Source: an uncultured Rickettsiales bacterium (GTDB lineage: Bacteria; Pseudomonadota; Alphaproteobacteria; Rickettsiales; UBA1997). Taken from it: 50,059 nt of DNA. The DNA is taken from the NCBI GenBank assembly GCA_905478245.1, contig CAJQHT010000020.1, positions 1 to 50,059 of the forward strand, read 5' to 3'. Below are positions 1 through 7,362 of the stretch, in pieces. The position numbers were made by a program, and so were the translations under genes. The notes under the pieces were generated by a model. That model worked only from the letters and a program-made list of their open reading frames with translations. It searched no databases and was not told where the DNA came from. How positions within the stretch are numbered: position 1 is the first letter of the stretch; the number at the start of each line of letters is the position of its first letter.

Positions 1-269
1 ATATTTGCCCACTCAGCGCCTTTCTCACTATGAAGACCAATTAAGCTCCATATTTTGCGTCTAGCAAAATCACCTTCCAAAACCACAAACTCACAAGAAA
101 GATAGATTGATCCTGTATTTTGGTTTCTGGTTGCGTATCCGCCACTCCACCCTTGATCCCTATCATCATGACCGCCTGGTCTGATTTGCATTCTAACTTT
201 TGCTAGAGTGTTGTTTGGGATTACATCGTAAGATGCCTGATTGTCTGAATTGTTAAAATCGTTCCACAT
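1..269 (-). CDS. Conserved phage-type protein, N-terminal part only
   Basis: Open frame from an ATG at 269 running off the left edge, 89 codons visible. The visible part starts MWNDFNNSDN, then has a Gly-rich stretch with the residues RPGGHDDRDQGWSGGYATR, then a strand-rich segment ending SLIGLHSEKGAEW. I recognise this only as the kind of conserved protein found beside ATPase genes in alphaproteobacterial phage and integrative-element early regions; I know no function for it. Its ATG lies 2 bp downstream of the stop of the ATPase gene, so it is the next gene of the same minus-strand operon. The C terminus lies outside the window. Confidence 0.75.
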   Translation of the reverse strand, partial: MWNDFNNSDNQASYDVIPNNTLAKVRMQIRPGGHDDRDQGWSGGYATRNQNTGSIYLSCEFVVLEGDFARRKIWSLIGLHSEKGAEWAN

Positions 270-271
270 AA

Positions 272-1147
272 TTATTTACCTTTATTTGAGTTATTATTGT
301 TAAAATTTGAATATTGGAGATGCTCAGCGATGGGCTTTGCTTCTGACTTAATCTTTGTCATTAGCTTGCCCAAGTGAGGTTCTTCAATTACGTTTAATCG
401 CCTTGATCTGTCTTTTGCTGGATAGGAAAAGGGATTGAGTGTTTGGCAGATGAATGCCCGATAAGAGCTGTTTTCCCCTTGACCTTCATCTTGTTTAATC
501 TCAGCCATAGTGATGACCTGATCAACAATTCCCGGAAGTTCTAAACCAGTTTTTGAGCCTTCAATTTGAGGGGAATAAACCTTGCGATTGAAGTCATCGA
601 GTTTTTGATCCAAAATACCGACAAACCAGATATTCTTAGCTCTGGTATGTTGAAGATGGGTAAGCCAATTAATCATCTCTCTGCCATGTAAACCATAAGC
701 TCCCCTGGTGTCAGGTTTTCCTGATTTATCAGATATTGCCTCTGGTTGACCCATTGCATATTGAAAGCAAAGACGACCAGCTACAGTTATTGAGTCGATG
801 AAGATGGTCTCGTATTTATCTAGAGATTTTGGATCACCAAATTTCTGACAAACTGAATCAAAATGTGCAGATGAGAATTTCTGCTCAGGACGAAGAGATG
901 GATTTGGCCCACCAATAAAGACGGCAAAATCACAACATTCTTCCCAAGTTTTAGGGCGGATTGTATCGCCAGGCCATCCTTCAACAGCTAGATCTCCAGC
1001 TTCCAAGTCAAAGAAAAGAGTGGTTTTTGGATCAAGAGTCCAAAGCAGACTCGTTTTGCCAATTCCGCTGGCCCCGAAGATGCAACCTTTAATTCCTCTA
1101 GTTTCTTTTAAACGCTCATCGGCGCTAATTATTGGTAAATTATTCAT
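272..1147 (-). CDS. Phage-type AAA ATPase (AAA_24 / Sak4-like)
   Basis: A 291-residue P-loop ATPase. Walker A is GASGIGKT at residues 25-32, and a hydrophobic Walker B strand ending IFIDS lies near residue 120. The compact RecA-like fold without extra domains fits the phage AAA_24 / Sak4-like nucleotide-binding proteins, some of which work with single-strand annealing proteins in phage recombination; that role is inferred from the family. The ATG at 1147 was chosen over an upstream in-frame start at 1171 because a strong Shine-Dalgarno (AAGGAGG) sits just before it and the remaining protein begins MNNLPIISADERL, close to the family start. It overlaps the end of the upstream gene by 8 bp and is followed 2 bp later by the partial gene at the left edge. 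Confidence 0.8.
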   Translation of the reverse strand: MNNLPIISADERLKETRGIKGCIFGASGIGKTSLLWTLDPKTTLFFDLEAGDLAVEGWPGDTIRPKTWEECCDFAVFIGGPNPSLRPEQKFSSAHFDSVCQKFGDPKSLDKYETIFIDSITVAGRLCFQYAMGQPEAISDKSGKPDTRGAYGLHGREMINWLTHLQHTRAKNIWFVGILDQKLDDFNRKVYSPQIEGSKTGLELPGIVDQVITMAEIKQDEGQGENSSYRAFICQTLNPFSYPAKDRSRRLNVIEEPHLGKLMTKIKSEAKPIAEHLQYSNFNNNNSNKGK

Positions 1148-1625
1148 GGCCAACCTCCTTAATTTCTTCAATCTTGAAGGCTTCCTTGCTTGTTTTTAGA
1201 ATTCTGGCGGGTCTGAAGAATTTCTTGATATATTCTGGCCAAGCGTTGAATTTGGTTTCAGAAAGTTTGTAGGAGATAGTGATATATTCATAAGGGTTAT
1301 CGCCAAATTCTTTAATCTCTGAAACAGCTTCTTTAAGTTTGGCTTGATCCCAATCTACCCTTTTTGTGACAACAGAAGTGATCTTAAAATTGCCATCATT
1401 AAAGTGGATTGCGCCAGTAACCTTATCTTGATTTTGCCTGATATCAGTGACTTGATTTTGATATTTAAGGGATATGGTAGAATCGAGCCAATCCTTTAAC
1501 ATTTTGGCTTTATCAAGATTGGCAATAGCATCTCTTTGCAGCGATACTAATTTGCTTATTTCTAGCTCGGATAATTCCCCGATTGGGATATGACGAGCAC
1601 TCTCTATGGTTAGTGTGTTGTTCAT
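1140..1625 (-). CDS. Hypothetical protein of phage-like operon
   Basis: A 161-residue protein, not recognised with certainty. The N-terminal half (about residues 15-60) is predicted helical with charged heptad-like spacing (LVSLQRDAIANLDKAKMLKDWLDSTI); the C-terminal half is mixed, with a basic KKFFRPARILKTSK segment. Position between a small HTH gene and the AAA ATPase, with an 8-bp overlap onto the latter, shows it is co-translated in a phage-like early operon. Similar placements often hold DNA-metabolism accessory proteins, but nothing in the sequence proves that here. No signal peptide or membrane segment. Confidence 0.7.
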   Translation of the reverse strand: MNNTLTIESARHIPIGELSELEISKLVSLQRDAIANLDKAKMLKDWLDSTISLKYQNQVTDIRQNQDKVTGAIHFNDGNFKITSVVTKRVDWDQAKLKEAVSEIKEFGDNPYEYITISYKLSETKFNAWPEYIKKFFRPARILKTSKEAFKIEEIKEVGHE

Positions 1626-1630
1626 AATAT

Positions 1631-1852
1631 TTAAATAATTGAAGTTGATAATGGGGCAGAAGGAGGAGTCGGATCTAGATGACTATTGCTAGTCTCATAA
1701 TCCTTGATGGAATCGGCGCTATATCGAATACGGCCACCAATTTTGATGTAAGCGGGGCCCATTTTGAGCCAACGCCACCTTTGCAAGGTTTTGTGAGAAA
1801 TTCCCCACTTTCTTGCTAAGGATTTTTCTGGTATAAGTAATTGTTCAGTCAT
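1631..1852 (-). CDS. Small AlpA/excisionase-type HTH DNA-binding protein
   Basis: 73 residues. Residues about 10-50 form a winged helix-turn-helix of the AlpA/HTH_17 type: LARKWGISHKTLQRWRWLKMGPAYIKIGGRIRYSADSIKDY, with the typical Arg-Tyr-Ser wing. Proteins of this size and fold act as excisionases or as regulators of integrated elements. The C-terminal tail is Pro/Ser-rich. It is the first gene of the minus-strand operon that continues with the unknown protein and the ATPase (5-bp gap to the next start). The unusual G-run array lies just upstream of it, inside its likely promoter or leader region. Confidence 0.75.
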   Translation of the reverse strand: MTEQLLIPEKSLARKWGISHKTLQRWRWLKMGPAYIKIGGRIRYSADSIKDYETSNSHLDPTPPSAPLSTSII

Positions 1853-1910
1853 GTTGAGAAACCATTAGTTAGTTAATAAAAAAACTAAGGTAACTTTAGA
1901 ACTATAGGCA

Positions 1911-1949
1911 GGGGGAGATCGGGGGACGAAGGGGGGACGATCGAGGGGG
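1911..1949 (+). repeat. Array of four G-runs, G-quadruplex-like or iteron-like
   Basis: Four runs of five or six G occur within 39 bp (1911-1915, 1921-1925, 1931-1936, 1945-1949), separated by loops of 5, 5 and 8 bases. Most are followed by A, giving a repeated GGGGGA unit with roughly 10-bp spacing. In a genome this AT-rich the cluster is striking. It lies upstream of the AlpA-type gene and downstream of the 1980-2915 gene. The complementary strand, which is the sense strand of the flanking genes, is C-rich. Confidence 0.7.
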
Positions 1950-1979
1950 AATTAAGTTTTTTTGATTTTTTTAAGAAAT

Positions 1980-2915
1980 TTACTTGGTTTTAAACTCTAT
2001 AATTCCCTCTTTGTAGGAAATGAAGTTGGCCACTTTGCTTTTTTTGAAGAGGTCTCTATATCTTGATTCTATGCCAAAATCAGCTATATCAGTGACATTA
2101 TTCCACCTGATATTACCATCTGGATTTTCCGCATATAAATCGCAAATAATTTTGATAGCTTGACGCTGCTTATCTCCTTTTACATGAACAGAGTTGTTGC
2201 CAATAAATAATGTGCTGGCATCTTCATTACAACGAACATGAGGCTTATATTCATCATCGGCTCCTGATATTAGAATATTTGAAATGTAATCCATATTAAA
2301 GATCTTACCTTGTGAGAAGGTTAGAAGTTTTGGAATTGAGATTATCTTTGACTTTTGAGTGAGTTTGGATGGGCAATGCTCATTTGATGAAGTAAGGATT
2401 AATTTTGGAAATGTGGTTGGTGATTGCCTCAAGAAGAACTCATCAATTTTTTTAAAGTCGATCTGATTATTTAATCTTCTGGCAAAAAATATGGCGTATT
2501 TCTTTTTTTGAATATTTTCTTCACCAATAAAAAATAAAAGATCATTCAAATAATTATTAGGATTTTTTCTGCTGCTTTTGGAAACATCAAATTGATCAGC
2601 GATAAAGTCAGTTAATTTAGAAAAATTAATATCAAAAGTTTTGAGCTCATCTTCTGGAATTGGTAGAAATTTACCAAGGTCTGATAAATAAACGAAGGAT
2701 TCCATTTCTTCGTTCCAATCAACATAAACATCCTTATCCTGGTTTGCCAGATAGTAGCTTTCAAGATCTCTGCCCTTTGTAAGAAAGTCATTCTGGATTA
2801 ATGAGTTAGCGGTTTTTTCACTTAACTCTGACTTTAAAACTGAATAGGCAATATTGGGTTCTGCTTGCTCTGCAACTTCAATTAATAATTTGAATATTGT
2901 GGTATTCATCTTCAT
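1980..2915 (-). CDS. Unrecognised protein with likely C-terminal winged helix
   Basis: 311 residues; no catalytic motif recognised. The N-terminal half looks helical and acidic. The last 65 residues (from about VKGDKQRQAIKIICDLYAEN to the end) resemble a C-terminal winged-helix segment seen in assorted element-borne proteins, with pattern KGDKQ...W..V.DIAD....SR.RDLFK; this is recognition by eye and moderate at best. No signal peptide or membrane segment. The start at 2915 overlaps the stop of the 391-residue upstream gene by 4 bp (ATGA type), so the two are translationally coupled. It may regulate, or assist, its partner. Confidence 0.65.
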   Translation of the reverse strand: MKMNTTIFKLLIEVAEQAEPNIAYSVLKSELSEKTANSLIQNDFLTKGRDLESYYLANQDKDVYVDWNEEMESFVYLSDLGKFLPIPEDELKTFDINFSKLTDFIADQFDVSKSSRKNPNNYLNDLLFFIGEENIQKKKYAIFFARRLNNQIDFKKIDEFFLRQSPTTFPKLILTSSNEHCPSKLTQKSKIISIPKLLTFSQGKIFNMDYISNILISGADDEYKPHVRCNEDASTLFIGNNSVHVKGDKQRQAIKIICDLYAENPDGNIRWNNVTDIADFGIESRYRDLFKKSKVANFISYKEGIIEFKTK

Positions 2916-4087
2916 ATATTTTCAATAATTCCCCATCTTTCTAGATATTTACTGCCGATGATTTTTTCTTTTTCACTATGCTCTTTTAGATCGCAACCAT
3001 TTGGATCGGTGATATTGACATGAATCAATTTGCCTCTTGGATGTTTGCCATCGGGCTTGAATTTAATTGATAATTTTACCTTCTTTATTTCAAAAGAATT
3101 TTCGAGAGGATTATTGCTGCCATACCAGTCTTTGGCTATTTCATAGATGTTTTTATTTTCTGTAAAGGGGGATTCGATAGTGCTGGAATTTTTGCTGTTA
3201 AGTGGTTTTAATTTTAGTAAAGTGACCTTGATATTTTGAATCATATCCTTGGCATCAACATCTTTCATCAAATCCTGATATGATCTGAATTTGGATAGAT
3301 TATATTTTTTGAGCCTAATTTCAAATTTATCATCCTCGGTTTTTAAGAAAATGTTGGCAAATTTCTTAGCCAAAAATTCTCTATTATCTTTCAAGCTTGA
3401 TATTACTTCGATTGAACCACTTACTGGATCATAGGTAATTGAAAAATCCTTGGCTGGTGAAAAATATTGAGTAACAACTTCATCTTTATCAAAAGTCTGA
3501 ACTGATTTTGGCAATCCATCATGAAATGCCATTAAGCTACAAACTTCAAATGTCTCACCATCCTTATCTTTCTTATCTCTACAATTAAACTCAATTTGCA
3601 ATTTTTTACTAACATCTAAATGCTTTAAAGCTGACTCTTTAAATTTAGCTATATTTTCTGCTGATTTATCAATTTCTCTATCTTTAGGGCCAATAAATGC
3701 GTTCCATTCTTTGGATTTTCTTTTGTAATCATTAGAAGCAAAATGCTCTGCAATTCTGAATTTATCAGGATGATTTGAATAAACCCAGAGGCTTCGAGCG
3801 TGATCGCTCTTTTGGTCTAAAAATATTTCATCATTACCAACAGCGCAGCATAAAGCATTCTGCCCCAGTTCATCACTCATGCCATGAACCCTCTCAATAC
3901 CATTGAATAGATTCTGCTTTTTATCATCCTCATGATTTCTAATAGAAGAAAATAGCTGATTATGATAATTCTTGCTTTTTGCCTTCCATTCAAAGTCATC
4001 AGGAAATTCCAAATTATATCCGATTAAAAACTCTTTAACATTATCCTCTGGTATATTCCTAATAAATTTCCTGATCTTTGTTTCCAT
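2912..4087 (-). CDS. Unrecognised 391-residue protein, first gene of coupled pair
   Basis: I do not recognise this family. The protein begins METKIRKFIRNIPEDNVKEFL, continues with mixed alpha/beta sequence rich in Lys, Asp and Phe, and has a C-terminal beta-looking region (VKLSIKFKPDGKHPRGKLIHVNI). No Walker, nuclease or membrane signature is obvious. It is the promoter-proximal gene of a two-gene unit with the 311-residue protein (4-bp overlap). A good sigma-70-like promoter lies upstream on the minus strand (-35 TTGTAA at 4155-4160, 17-bp spacer, -10 TAGAAT at 4132-4137). It diverges from the S24-type regulator, which is therefore a natural candidate to control it. Confidence 0.65.
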   Translation of the reverse strand: METKIRKFIRNIPEDNVKEFLIGYNLEFPDDFEWKAKSKNYHNQLFSSIRNHEDDKKQNLFNGIERVHGMSDELGQNALCCAVGNDEIFLDQKSDHARSLWVYSNHPDKFRIAEHFASNDYKRKSKEWNAFIGPKDREIDKSAENIAKFKESALKHLDVSKKLQIEFNCRDKKDKDGETFEVCSLMAFHDGLPKSVQTFDKDEVVTQYFSPAKDFSITYDPVSGSIEVISSLKDNREFLAKKFANIFLKTEDDKFEIRLKKYNLSKFRSYQDLMKDVDAKDMIQNIKVTLLKLKPLNSKNSSTIESPFTENKNIYEIAKDWYGSNNPLENSFEIKKVKLSIKFKPDGKHPRGKLIHVNITDPNGCDLKEHSEKEKIIGSKYLERWGIIENI

Positions 4088-4097
4088 AATGAAATAG

Positions 4098-4166
4098 TTT
4101 TAATTGATATTTATATTGAAAGAAGTACTCTATTCTAAGTTTACTTTAATTATCTTACAATTAAAA
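4098..4166. promoter_or_regulatory. Divergent control region between gene pair and S24 regulator
   Basis: A minus-strand promoter (-35 at 4155-4160, -10 at 4132-4137, spacer 17) reads into the unrecognised pair. Perfect 9-bp inverted arms TTTTAATTG (4098-4106) and CAATTAAAA (4158-4166) bracket it, the second touching the -35 box. Between them lies AGAAGTACTCTATTCT (4121-4136), with AGAA/TTCT arms. These are candidate operators for the neighbouring autoproteolytic regulator; binding is inferred only. Confidence 0.4.
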
Positions 4167-4177
4167 ATTCCTATTTG

Positions 4178-4708
4178 ATGAAAAAAAAGACACGTGGTGG
4201 AGCAAGAGAAGGCGCAGGAAGGCCAAAAGGCCAAGGAAGGTATGGTGAGCCTACAAGAATTATGAGAGTCCCTATAAGTTTAATTGATACAGTTAAGGAT
4301 ATGATGGAAAGTAAGACTAAGGATTTTGCTCTTCCTTTATATGATATGACTGTGCAAGCGGGTAGCCCTTCAATTACTGACAGCGATAATTATGAGCTTT
4401 ATAATTTAAATGAGAAATTTCTGATCAACGATCCAGACAGCCATTTTTTAGTTAAAGTTTCCGGATATTCTATGAAAGATGCAGGAATTTTGCCTAATGA
4501 CTTATTGTTAGTTAATAAGAAAAAAGAGGCGAGAGATGGTGATGTTATTGTGGCGTCAATTAATGATGGTGCAGTTGTAAAAAGATTATCAGTTAAGAAT
4601 GGCGTCACTAAATTAATTTCTGATAATGACGATTATGATGATATTGAAGATCAAACTTTGAATCTTCATCCATGGGGCGTGGTGACTAAAGTTATTCGAG
4701 ATTGTTAA
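4178..4708 (+). CDS. S24-family autoproteolytic regulator, LexA/UmuD-like
   Basis: 176 residues from ATG 4178 (a TTG directly before it also opens the frame). The C-terminal two thirds is an S24/LexA-type self-cleaving peptidase: nucleophile Ser98 in GYSM, general base Lys135 in AVVKR, 37 residues apart as in LexA (Ser119/Lys156), and an Ala61-Gly62 cleavage site in VQAGS. The N terminus is not a classical HTH but an AT-hook-like [14 protein letters not shown] followed by [11 protein letters not shown], as in element-borne UmuD-like proteins. No umuC-like polymerase gene is next to it. It diverges from the 2912-4087 pair and its stop overlaps the convergent arsenite pump gene by 17 bp. Likely a damage-responsive switch of the element, or a UmuD homologue. 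Confidence 0.85.
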   Translation: MKKKTRGGAREGAGRPKGQGRYGEPTRIMRVPISLIDTVKDMMESKTKDFALPLYDMTVQAGSPSITDSDNYELYNLNEKFLINDPDSHFLVKVSGYSMKDAGILPNDLLLVNKKKEARDGDVIVASINDGAVVKRLSVKNGVTKLISDNDDYDDIEDQTLNLHPWGVVTKVIRDC

Positions 4709-5750
4709 AATATTTCTTAGTTCTATTAGAAAGTGCCACTAAAGACAACATAACCGGAACCTCAACCAAAACCCCAACCACAGTAGCAAGTGCCGCCCCA
4801 GATTCTAATCCAAACAAACTAATAGCAACCGCAACCGCCAATTCAAAGAAGTTAGATGTGCCAATTAGCGCTGATGGCGCAGCAATATTATGTGGTATCT
4901 TCCAAAAATAACTCCAAGTATAAGCAATTGCAAAAATACCGTAACTTTGAATAATTAGAGGTATTGCTATTAACAATATTATTAATGGTTTGCCGATAAT
5001 TACATTTGCCTGTAGGCCAAACAAAATAACCACAGTAAGTAATAATCCTGCCATCGAATAAGGCTCTATGTGTTTTGAGAAGCTATTCAGGGTATTCTTA
5101 TTTTTACCTTTCATTAAAGCTTTTCTAGTGACATATCCTGCAAATAGAGGAATTAACACATAAAGAACAACCGACAATAGTAAGGTTTGCCATGGAACGA
5201 CTATATCTGTTACTCCAAGCAATAATGCTGCAATTGGAGCAAAGGCAAAAATCATTATTATGTCATTGATAGAAACTTGAACCAGCGTGTAAGTTGCATC
5301 TCCTTTGGTCAATTTACTCCAAACAAATACCATTGCTGTACAAGGGGCAACACCAAGCAAAATCATGCCAGCGATATATTCCTTAGCATCACTTGGATCA
5401 ACCAAATTGGCAAAAATTGTTTCAAAAAATAATATACCAAGAAATGCCATGGTGAAAGGTTTAATCAGCCAATTTACCACAAGTGTTACACATAAGCCTT
5501 TAGGTTTTTTGTACGTATTCTTTAAACTACTAAAATCGATATTTACCATCATTGGATAAATCATTATCCAAATTAAAACCCCTACAACCAAGTTAACTTT
5601 GGCATATTCTAACTTTGTAATAAATTGAAAAATCTCAGGAATAAAATTACCAAGCAAAACACCTGATGTTATGCAAAGGGCTATCCATAATGATAAGTAT
5701 CTGCCAAAGAGATTTAGGGGGCTGCTTTTTTGTTTAATAGAATTTGTCAT
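4692..5750 (-). CDS. ACR3-type arsenite efflux permease
   Basis: 352 residues with about ten hydrophobic segments, an inner-membrane arsenite/H+ antiporter of the ACR3 (BASS) family. The conserved Cys lies in [10 protein letters not shown] near residue 136, required for As(III) transport in the family, and family segments NWLIKPF and [16 protein letters not shown] are present. It follows the ArsR-ArsC fusion gene by 2 bp on the same strand, so the two form an operon: reductase makes arsenite, the pump expels it, and the regulator senses it. The 3' end overlaps the convergent S24-regulator gene. Confidence 0.93.
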   Translation of the reverse strand: MTNSIKQKSSPLNLFGRYLSLWIALCITSGVLLGNFIPEIFQFITKLEYAKVNLVVGVLIWIMIYPMMVNIDFSSLKNTYKKPKGLCVTLVVNWLIKPFTMAFLGILFFETIFANLVDPSDAKEYIAGMILLGVAPCTAMVFVWSKLTKGDATYTLVQVSINDIIMIFAFAPIAALLLGVTDIVVPWQTLLLSVVLYVLIPLFAGYVTRKALMKGKNKNTLNSFSKHIEPYSMAGLLLTVVILFGLQANVIIGKPLIILLIAIPLIIQSYGIFAIAYTWSYFWKIPHNIAAPSALIGTSNFFELAVAVAISLFGLESGAALATVVGVLVEVPVMLSLVALSNRTKKYFNNLE

Positions 5751-5752
5751 GA

Positions 5753-6571
5753 TTAGTTATTGTAAAGGCTGGTAATTTTTTTTGATATTTGGGCGATAGA
5801 TTTGTTGCTAGTATCTATTGACGATATTTTTAGAACTAAATCTTTTATGCCATTAAAACATTTATCAAATTCTAGCTGAGTTTGTGCATTACTGCCGATA
5901 AACTTAGCTGGATCATCAAATCCAAGATAAATTTTTGCACCCTTTCCGAGAAATGCAGGGCAAGACTCATTTGCAGCCCCACCGCAGACTGTAATTATTA
6001 AATCAAATTTAGTGTCTTTAAATTCATCCCAAGATTTACTGCGAGGGCTAGATGTTGGTATATTGTGTTTTTCTAAAGTCCTTATGCTAAATGGATTAAC
6101 TTGACCAGTTGGATTACTTCCTGCACTGCAAGCTATAAACTTATCACTAGCATAGTGGTTTAGTAATGCTTCAAATAATATACTTCTACAAGAATTACCG
6201 GTGCATAGAATAAGGGTTTTTATTTTCTTCATTTTTTCCCCTTCAAATAGGTGGCTAAAGTTTGTTGTTACATGGCATTTGTCATCTGAATCAAAGCAAC
6301 AACTCTCTAAAAGATATTTCATTAGATTTTCTACAACCTTGAAGTCAGCACTATAGATAATGTATCTACCATCTTTCTTGGATTTAATTAATCCGCTATT
6401 CTCAAGATGAGAAAGGTGGAAGGACATATTATTTTGAGCTACACCAATTTTATCCCCAATTTCTCCTGCTGGCATTCCATCTAGACCTGCTTTGACTAGA
6501 ATTTTAAAAGCTTTGAGCCTAGTTTTTTGGGCTAGCGATTCTAGTATTTTTACTGTTTTTGCAATATTCAT
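5753..6571 (-). CDS. ArsR-ArsC fusion: arsenic repressor plus arsenate reductase
   Basis: 272 residues combining two proteins. Residues 1-105 are an ArsR/SmtB winged helix ([23 protein letters not shown] recognition region) ending in a Cys-rich patch, Cys91-Cys92 and Cys99, likely the As(III) sensor. Residues 114-272 are a low-molecular-weight phosphatase-type arsenate reductase: P-loop CTGNSCR at 123-129 and the redox pair Cys196/Cys204 in [11 protein letters not shown], as in thioredoxin-coupled ArsC. A Met at 114 could allow separate ArsC translation. The gene is followed closely by ACR3 and preceded by a promoter/operator palindrome, so it probably autoregulates the operon. The fusion makes sensor and enzyme stoichiometric. 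Confidence 0.93.
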   Translation of the reverse strand: MNIAKTVKILESLAQKTRLKAFKILVKAGLDGMPAGEIGDKIGVAQNNMSFHLSHLENSGLIKSKKDGRYIIYSADFKVVENLMKYLLESCCFDSDDKCHVTTNFSHLFEGEKMKKIKTLILCTGNSCRSILFEALLNHYASDKFIACSAGSNPTGQVNPFSIRTLEKHNIPTSSPRSKSWDEFKDTKFDLIITVCGGAANESCPAFLGKGAKIYLGFDDPAKFIGSNAQTQLEFDKCFNGIKDLVLKISSIDTSNKSIAQISKKITSLYNN

Positions 6572-6591
6572 AATCTCAATTATTAAAACTT

Positions 6592-6641
6592 AATAATATC
6601 TATATATCTACAAGTATAGATATTATTCAACCAAAAGTCAA
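6592..6641 (-). promoter_or_regulatory. ars promoter with ArsR operator palindrome
   Basis: On the minus strand: -35 TTGACT (6636-6641), 17-bp spacer, -10 TATACT (6613-6618). A perfect 13-bp inverted repeat AATAATATCTATA (6592-6604) / TATAGATATTATT (6615-6627), separated by 10 bp, covers the -10 and the start region. This is the expected geometry for an ArsR-family operator; binding is inferred. Confidence 0.8.
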
Positions 6642-6748
6642 TGAGCATTTAGTAAACATGAGTGCATATAGGTAATCAAGTGTCATTGTGCTTTGCGAGT
6701 CATTTCATATTCTAATAATAGAATTTTAGAAAATGAACTTGATAGTAC

Positions 6749-6946
6749 ATGCAACTGCAAACTAAAGCACAAAAACAGATAAGATCCCCCCATCAAAGAT
6801 TGGCTGAGATCGGAGAAATATTAGCAACAGCCATCCGTCGTCTTGAGACCAAAGAAACTTCTAAAATAAGAGACGAACAACTTGACTCTAACTACCTTCC
6901 AAGCGTTCATATACCCAGTAATAACCTGAATCTAGAACGCTTATGA
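6749..6946 (+). CDS. Small hypothetical protein of recombinase cassette
   Basis: 65 residues, MQLQTKAQKQIRSPHQRLAEIGEILATAIRRLE..., mostly one amphipathic helix, no known function. Its stop overlaps the ATG of the DUF2924 gene (ATGA, 6943-6946), so it is part of the coupled series small ORF - DUF2924 - recombinase that recurs in alphaproteobacterial mobile elements. Coupling is the main reason to accept it as real. Confidence 0.7.
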   Translation: MQLQTKAQKQIRSPHQRLAEIGEILATAIRRLETKETSKIRDEQLDSNYLPSVHIPSNNLNLERL

Positions 6947-7362
6947 ATAAATCAATTATACGACAAATTATTGAATTAGAAAATAAATCTGCCGCTGATT
7001 TGAGGCATATTTATAATGAAGTTATGCCAAAAAAATGTGCTGCTAACACTAATAAGGAATATTTAAAGCCAAGAATCGCCTTTAGGCTCCAAGAATTAGC
7101 ATTTGGAGGGCTGGATGATGAGTCAAAAGATAATCTGGCAAAAATAGCAAATGGCATTTCTACCAATATTTTACGAAGGCCAACCGATCTTTTACCAGGA
7201 ACTAAAATTTGCCGAGAATGGCAAGGAGTTATGCATGAGGTCGAAGTATTAAAAGAGCATTTTGAATATGATGGTCAGAAATGGAAAAGCCTCTCTGCAA
7301 TTGCTAGAAAAATAACCGGCACTCGCTGGAATGGCCCTAAATTCTTTAAATTACAATCATGA
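6943..7362 (+). CDS. DUF2924 family protein
   Basis: 139 residues matching DUF2924 by eye: the N-terminal helix IIRQIIELENKSAADLRHIYNEVM, the segment LKPRIAFRLQELAFGGL, and the C-terminal ARKITGTRWNGPKFF. Function unknown. The C-terminal WKSLSAIARKITGTRWNGPKFF resembles the small beta/helix modules that bind DNA in recombinase accessory proteins, but this is inference. It is coupled on both sides: 4-bp overlap with the upstream small ORF and 4-bp overlap with the recombinase start (7359-7362). Family members almost always sit directly before a serine recombinase, so a role in integration or excision is likely. Confidence 0.88.
   Translation: MNKSIIRQIIELENKSAADLRHIYNEVMPKKCAANTNKEYLKPRIAFRLQELAFGGLDDESKDNLAKIANGISTNILRRPTDLLPGTKICREWQGVMHEVEVLKEHFEYDGQKWKSLSAIARKITGTRWNGPKFFKLQS

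Noticed and set aside
4702-4911. Plus-strand frame beginning near the end of the S24 regulator
   Set aside because: Shadow of the ACR3 gene on the opposite strand; Thr/Ala-rich antisense composition.
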